Below are positions 61,614 through 64,000 of a stretch of 64,000 bases of DNA, one piece after another; the stretch's first letter is position 1; each line of letters begins with the position of its first letter. The DNA lies in the NCBI GenBank assembly GCA_947494975.1, contig CANLXA010000004.1:277001-341000 (forward strand). The letters run 5' to 3'. The DNA is from an uncultured Roseicyclus sp. Its GTDB lineage: Bacteria; Pseudomonadota; Alphaproteobacteria; Rhodobacterales; Rhodobacteraceae. Below the pieces are notes generated by a model. The model worked only from the letters and a program-made list of their open reading frames with translations, did no database searches and was not told the origin of the DNA. The position numbers and the translations under genes are program-made.

Positions 61614-63601
61614 TTGCCGCCCCCTATCGCACGCTTCTTGGGGGTTGCGGATCGCGTGCGCTTGGGCCTCGGTCGATCCTTGATCACCGCGAAGCTGAGA
61701 TCGCTGGGCTTGGCGCTGAGAGATGGGCGTCGGGATCGGCGGCGCGCGGTGGCTTGTGCGAGCGTCCTGGGGTCAAAGAATGCATCCAGCGCTGCCAGAT
61801 CGGGCAAGACATGGCCGCGCCCGGTTTGCTTGACCAGAGCTGCCACATTTCCGGTGCGGGGGTGGGTGATCACGTCGGCCCCGGCCATCAGCGCCTCGTA
61901 GGTCGAGAACGAGAAGGTCTCTTCCAGATTGGCCCAGTGGATCACGAAATCCACACCTTCCACCCTCAGGGCGTCGATCATCGCATCCGGGTACTTGGGC
62001 GTGACGTTGACCGGGATCACCTCAAGACCGGCGTCGACATGGGTTTCCGCTCCAAAATACAAAAACCGCAGGTCTTTTCGGCCGAGGTTGCGGCGCAGGA
62101 TCCGCTGGAATTCCCGATAGCCCTTATGGCGGACGGGCGCGCCGACAAAGGCAACGGTGGTCGGTGCATTGGCCGGAACAGACTGACGCCCTATGGGCCC
62201 TTCGGAGAGCGTGAAATGGGGTATGGTTTTGACGGACGCAAAGGAAAAGGCGCTTCGGCTTCGAACCATCTGCGCAGCCGCCTTGGACGGGGCAATGGCA
62301 TGGATCGCGACCTCATCGGCCAATTGGCCCAGGCGGTTCAGGTGATCGATCCGCTCGGCTCCGAACAAGCATAAACGGCATGCGGAAGAGTTAGATTTGG
62401 GCGCGCCGCAATGGGCGACGAGATTTCGTTGCAGCGCAAAGTTGGGGCAGAGGAAGGTGGCATCGTGAAGCCACGCGAAGATCTTGGCCGACTTGGTGGC
62501 CTTGGCCAGTTGCACGATGTGCTCCGGCGCATGGCCCAGAAGGGCGTGGATCACGATATCGATCTGATGGGATCGCGGGAGGGTGGTGATAGCGCCCAAA
62601 AGGCCCGTCATCGCCATTGGCCCGATGGGGGTGCCGTTGATGACAGCGTAAAGATTGGTCGTGTCCGGATCGGGGGCGAGGCGGGGCCGTGGCACGGCGG
62701 GATAGAGGGCCAGATAATCGATCCCGCGTGTGGCGGCGAGGGCGGCTTCCTGTCCGACGCATAGTTGAACGCCGCCGCGATTGGTGCGGAAATCATCGTG
62801 GGTGAAGGCGATGATCATGCGATGCGACGAGACGTCAAATGCGGTGCGAAGCTGTGCGGCGGCGACGTCGTCCGGCAGGACCGGGGCATCGTCATGGCCC
62901 GCCATCCAATCCTGCTCCATGGCTGCGAGATCGGGCGTCGCGGCGAGAATCCGCGCGACGTCATCGACATCGTCCCGTGCGACGCGCCCCTCCGCGCGAC
63001 CGGCGCGAACGTAATGCAGCAAGGGCGCCACCTTGGCCTCCGAGATATCGGGATAGTGCCGCAGATAGGCCTGGGTGGAGAAATCCGGATTGGGATCGAG
63101 GCCAAGGTGGCAACCGGTCCGAAGGTAATGCAGCGCCGCCTCCTCCGCGGTCGCGAAGCGCAGCCCGCTGACAACAGAGTAAAACCCAAGATCCATCTGG
63201 CCCGCGATGTCCGCCGCATCGGCCTGCATCGTATCGCCATCCCCGTGCCCGGCTGCCATGGAAGCGGCGACCAAGCCAGCCTTGGCCGACGGTGCCGTGG
63301 CGCGGTGTTCCGAACGGCCAAAATCGAGGTAGTGGAGGAGCGGGTTGATGCCCGCAGCCTTCACATCGGGATTGAGGGCCAGATACCCGTCGACGGAAAA
63401 AGCGGCGCTGGGATCGAACCCGTCACGCCAGCCCATGGTGAGGAAATGGTTCAGCGGATCTGCCTTGCCGAGTTCCGGGCCGACCTGTGCAGCATAGAAG
63501 GCCGGGTCGAATGCCGCGCGCAGTGCTGATGGGTCGCCCAGACCCGTGCCCTGCCCGGCGGGCCGGAACAGGCCGCCGAAATACCGGGAAATCATGCCCA
63601 T
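61610..63601 (-). CDS. large glycosyltransferase with two N-terminal tandem repeats
   Basis: A 663-residue protein. Residues 31-100 and 137-206 are tandem copies of a FDPAFY...PLNHFLTMGWRDGFDPS...YLALNPDV...NPLLHYLDFGRSEHR module often attached to bacterial glycosyltransferases. The remaining 450 residues have a GT-B/GT4-like layout with an Rossmann-type VAFVGAPVRHKGYREFQRIL strand-loop and a late WANLEETFSFSTYEALMAGADVITHP nucleotide-sugar-binding block. The C-terminus is unusually basic (RRRSRRPSLS and KDRPRPKRTRSATPKKR). The ATG at 63601 has a ggaagg site. Confidence 0.8.
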   Translation of the reverse strand: MGMISRYFGGLFRPAGQGTGLGDPSALRAAFDPAFYAAQVGPELGKADPLNHFLTMGWRDGFDPSAAFSVDGYLALNPDVKAAGINPLLHYLDFGRSEHRATAPSAKAGLVAASMAAGHGDGDTMQADAADIAGQMDLGFYSVVSGLRFATAEEAALHYLRTGCHLGLDPNPDFSTQAYLRHYPDISEAKVAPLLHYVRAGRAEGRVARDDVDDVARILAATPDLAAMEQDWMAGHDDAPVLPDDVAAAQLRTAFDVSSHRMIIAFTHDDFRTNRGGVQLCVGQEAALAATRGIDYLALYPAVPRPRLAPDPDTTNLYAVINGTPIGPMAMTGLLGAITTLPRSHQIDIVIHALLGHAPEHIVQLAKATKSAKIFAWLHDATFLCPNFALQRNLVAHCGAPKSNSSACRLCLFGAERIDHLNRLGQLADEVAIHAIAPSKAAAQMVRSRSAFSFASVKTIPHFTLSEGPIGRQSVPANAPTTVAFVGAPVRHKGYREFQRILRRNLGRKDLRFLYFGAETHVDAGLEVIPVNVTPKYPDAMIDALRVEGVDFVIHWANLEETFSFSTYEALMAGADVITHPRTGNVAALVKQTGRGHVLPDLAALDAFFDPRTLAQATARRRSRRPSLSAKPSDLSFAVIKDRPRPKRTRSATPKKRAIGGGK

Positions 63602-63678
63602 CGATGTTGTGCCTTCCGTTCGCTTCACGTCGTCCGAAATCGACGCAAGCCCCCGGTCAACGGAGCTTTGGAATCGAC

Positions 63679-64000
63679 TCAAACGATGGCGAAGTTAAAG
63701 TCGTCTCCTCCTAAAGTTCCGTTAAAATTCGCGAGGGTCAGAAGGTCGGCGCTGCTGATGACCAGCGAAATGTATGTATGGGTGCCATCGCCGCTGATGG
63801 ACAGGTCGGCGAGGTCGTCCACGGCGCTGTGCGCGGAGAAGTCCAGAATGTCGCCGGATTGAAAATCGGCGATGACATCGATGCCGAAAGCGTCATCGAA
63901 GATGAAATGGTCACTGCCGGCGCCGCCAAGCAAGAAATCGTTGTCGGCCTCACCGGAAAGCGTGTCGTTGCCCCCACCGCCGATCAAAGCGTCATCGCCT
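63679..64000 (-). CDS. C-terminal end of an RTX calcium-binding protein (partial)
   Basis: The frame is open to the edge of the window, so the gene starts beyond 64000. The visible residues carry RTX nonapeptides (GDDALIGGGGNDTLSGEADNDFLLGGAGSDHF) followed by the typical C-terminal domain (DVIADFQSGDILDFSAHSAVDDLADL) and an end rich in Asp/Phe (FNGTLGGDDFNFAIV), consistent with a type I secretion signal. It lies upstream of the glycosyltransferase run on the same strand, 77 bases away. Confidence 0.85.
   Translation of the reverse strand, partial: GDDALIGGGGNDTLSGEADNDFLLGGAGSDHFIFDDAFGIDVIADFQSGDILDFSAHSAVDDLADLSISGDGTHTYISLVISSADLLTLANFNGTLGGDDFNFAIV

Noticed and set aside
1..64000. tRNA, rRNA, CRISPR arrays, prophage or insertion-sequence genes
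   Set aside because: No cloverleaf with a convincing T-loop, no regularly spaced repeats, and no transposase, integrase or phage structural proteins were recognised in the translated frames.

Overview
The window looks like a chromosomal segment of a marine-type alphaproteobacterium of the order Rhodobacterales (Roseobacter group). This rests on the high G+C coding bias with C/G-rich third positions, a Rhodobacter-like fbc operon tail (cytochrome b then cytochrome c1), a 1151-residue GTG-started SMC, Hint/choice-of-anchor and RTX secreted proteins, a KpsMET capsule exporter, and paired palindromic GC-rich intergenic repeats of a kind I associate with this group. The species cannot be named from the sequence alone.

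Layout. 1-2.1 kb: end of the cytochrome bc1 operon. 2.1-5.5 kb: thiamine ABC transporter thiBPQ on the minus strand behind a clear TPP riboswitch, divergent from aroC. 6.8-10 kb: a membrane-anchored protein of unknown function, a CcdA/thioredoxin pair, a DMT exporter and the nucleoid protein HU. 10.1-15.3 kb: purine salvage (AMP nucleosidase, adenine deaminase), a sulfotransferase-like protein, exported MsrA and YggT. 15.5-20.8 kb: thioesterase, UMF1-type MFS carrier, MepA lipoprotein, two small beta-barrel proteins and a LOG protein. 21-25.5 kb: a LuxR-HTH/alpha-beta-hydrolase fusion regulator, an unknown membrane protein, dapD and small proteins. 25.4-30.9 kb: two consecutive Hint-domain proteins (the second lacking the Hint Cys and His), dapE and a DUF3179 protein. 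31-36.6 kb: RNase R, a lytic transglycosylase, a VOC protein and an RTX repeat protein. 36.6-40.5 kb: a D-amino-acid group (Dat-type transaminase, a PHB-depolymerase-like esterase, DgcA, DgcN). 40.6-48.4 kb: small regulators, glutathionyl-hydroquinone reductase, cobalamin genes cobC and cbiB, an MFS carrier, a second lytic transglycosylase and an orphan ParB-like protein.

48.4-50.5 kb: a visibly A+T-richer island that I read as a complete retron of the Ec86(Eco1)/Sen2 kind. It has a promoter, an msr-msd non-coding RNA with a long msd stem, a nucleoside-deoxyribosyltransferase-like effector, and a retron reverse transcriptase overlapping the effector by 7 bases. This is the most notable system in the window and is probably a phage-defence unit.

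50.6-56.8 kb: smc, a DUF2975/HTH pair, a lipoprotein, rsfS and rlmH. 56.8-64 kb: capsule export genes kpsM, kpsE and kpsT, followed by a minus-strand run of two glycosyltransferases and a capsule/sulfotransferase-like gene, with the end of an RTX protein at the window edge. No rRNA, tRNA, CRISPR array, insertion sequence or integrase was recognised. No gene-free stretch is clearly longer than 300 bases; the two closest (20794-21093 and 28079-28375) are described in the list.
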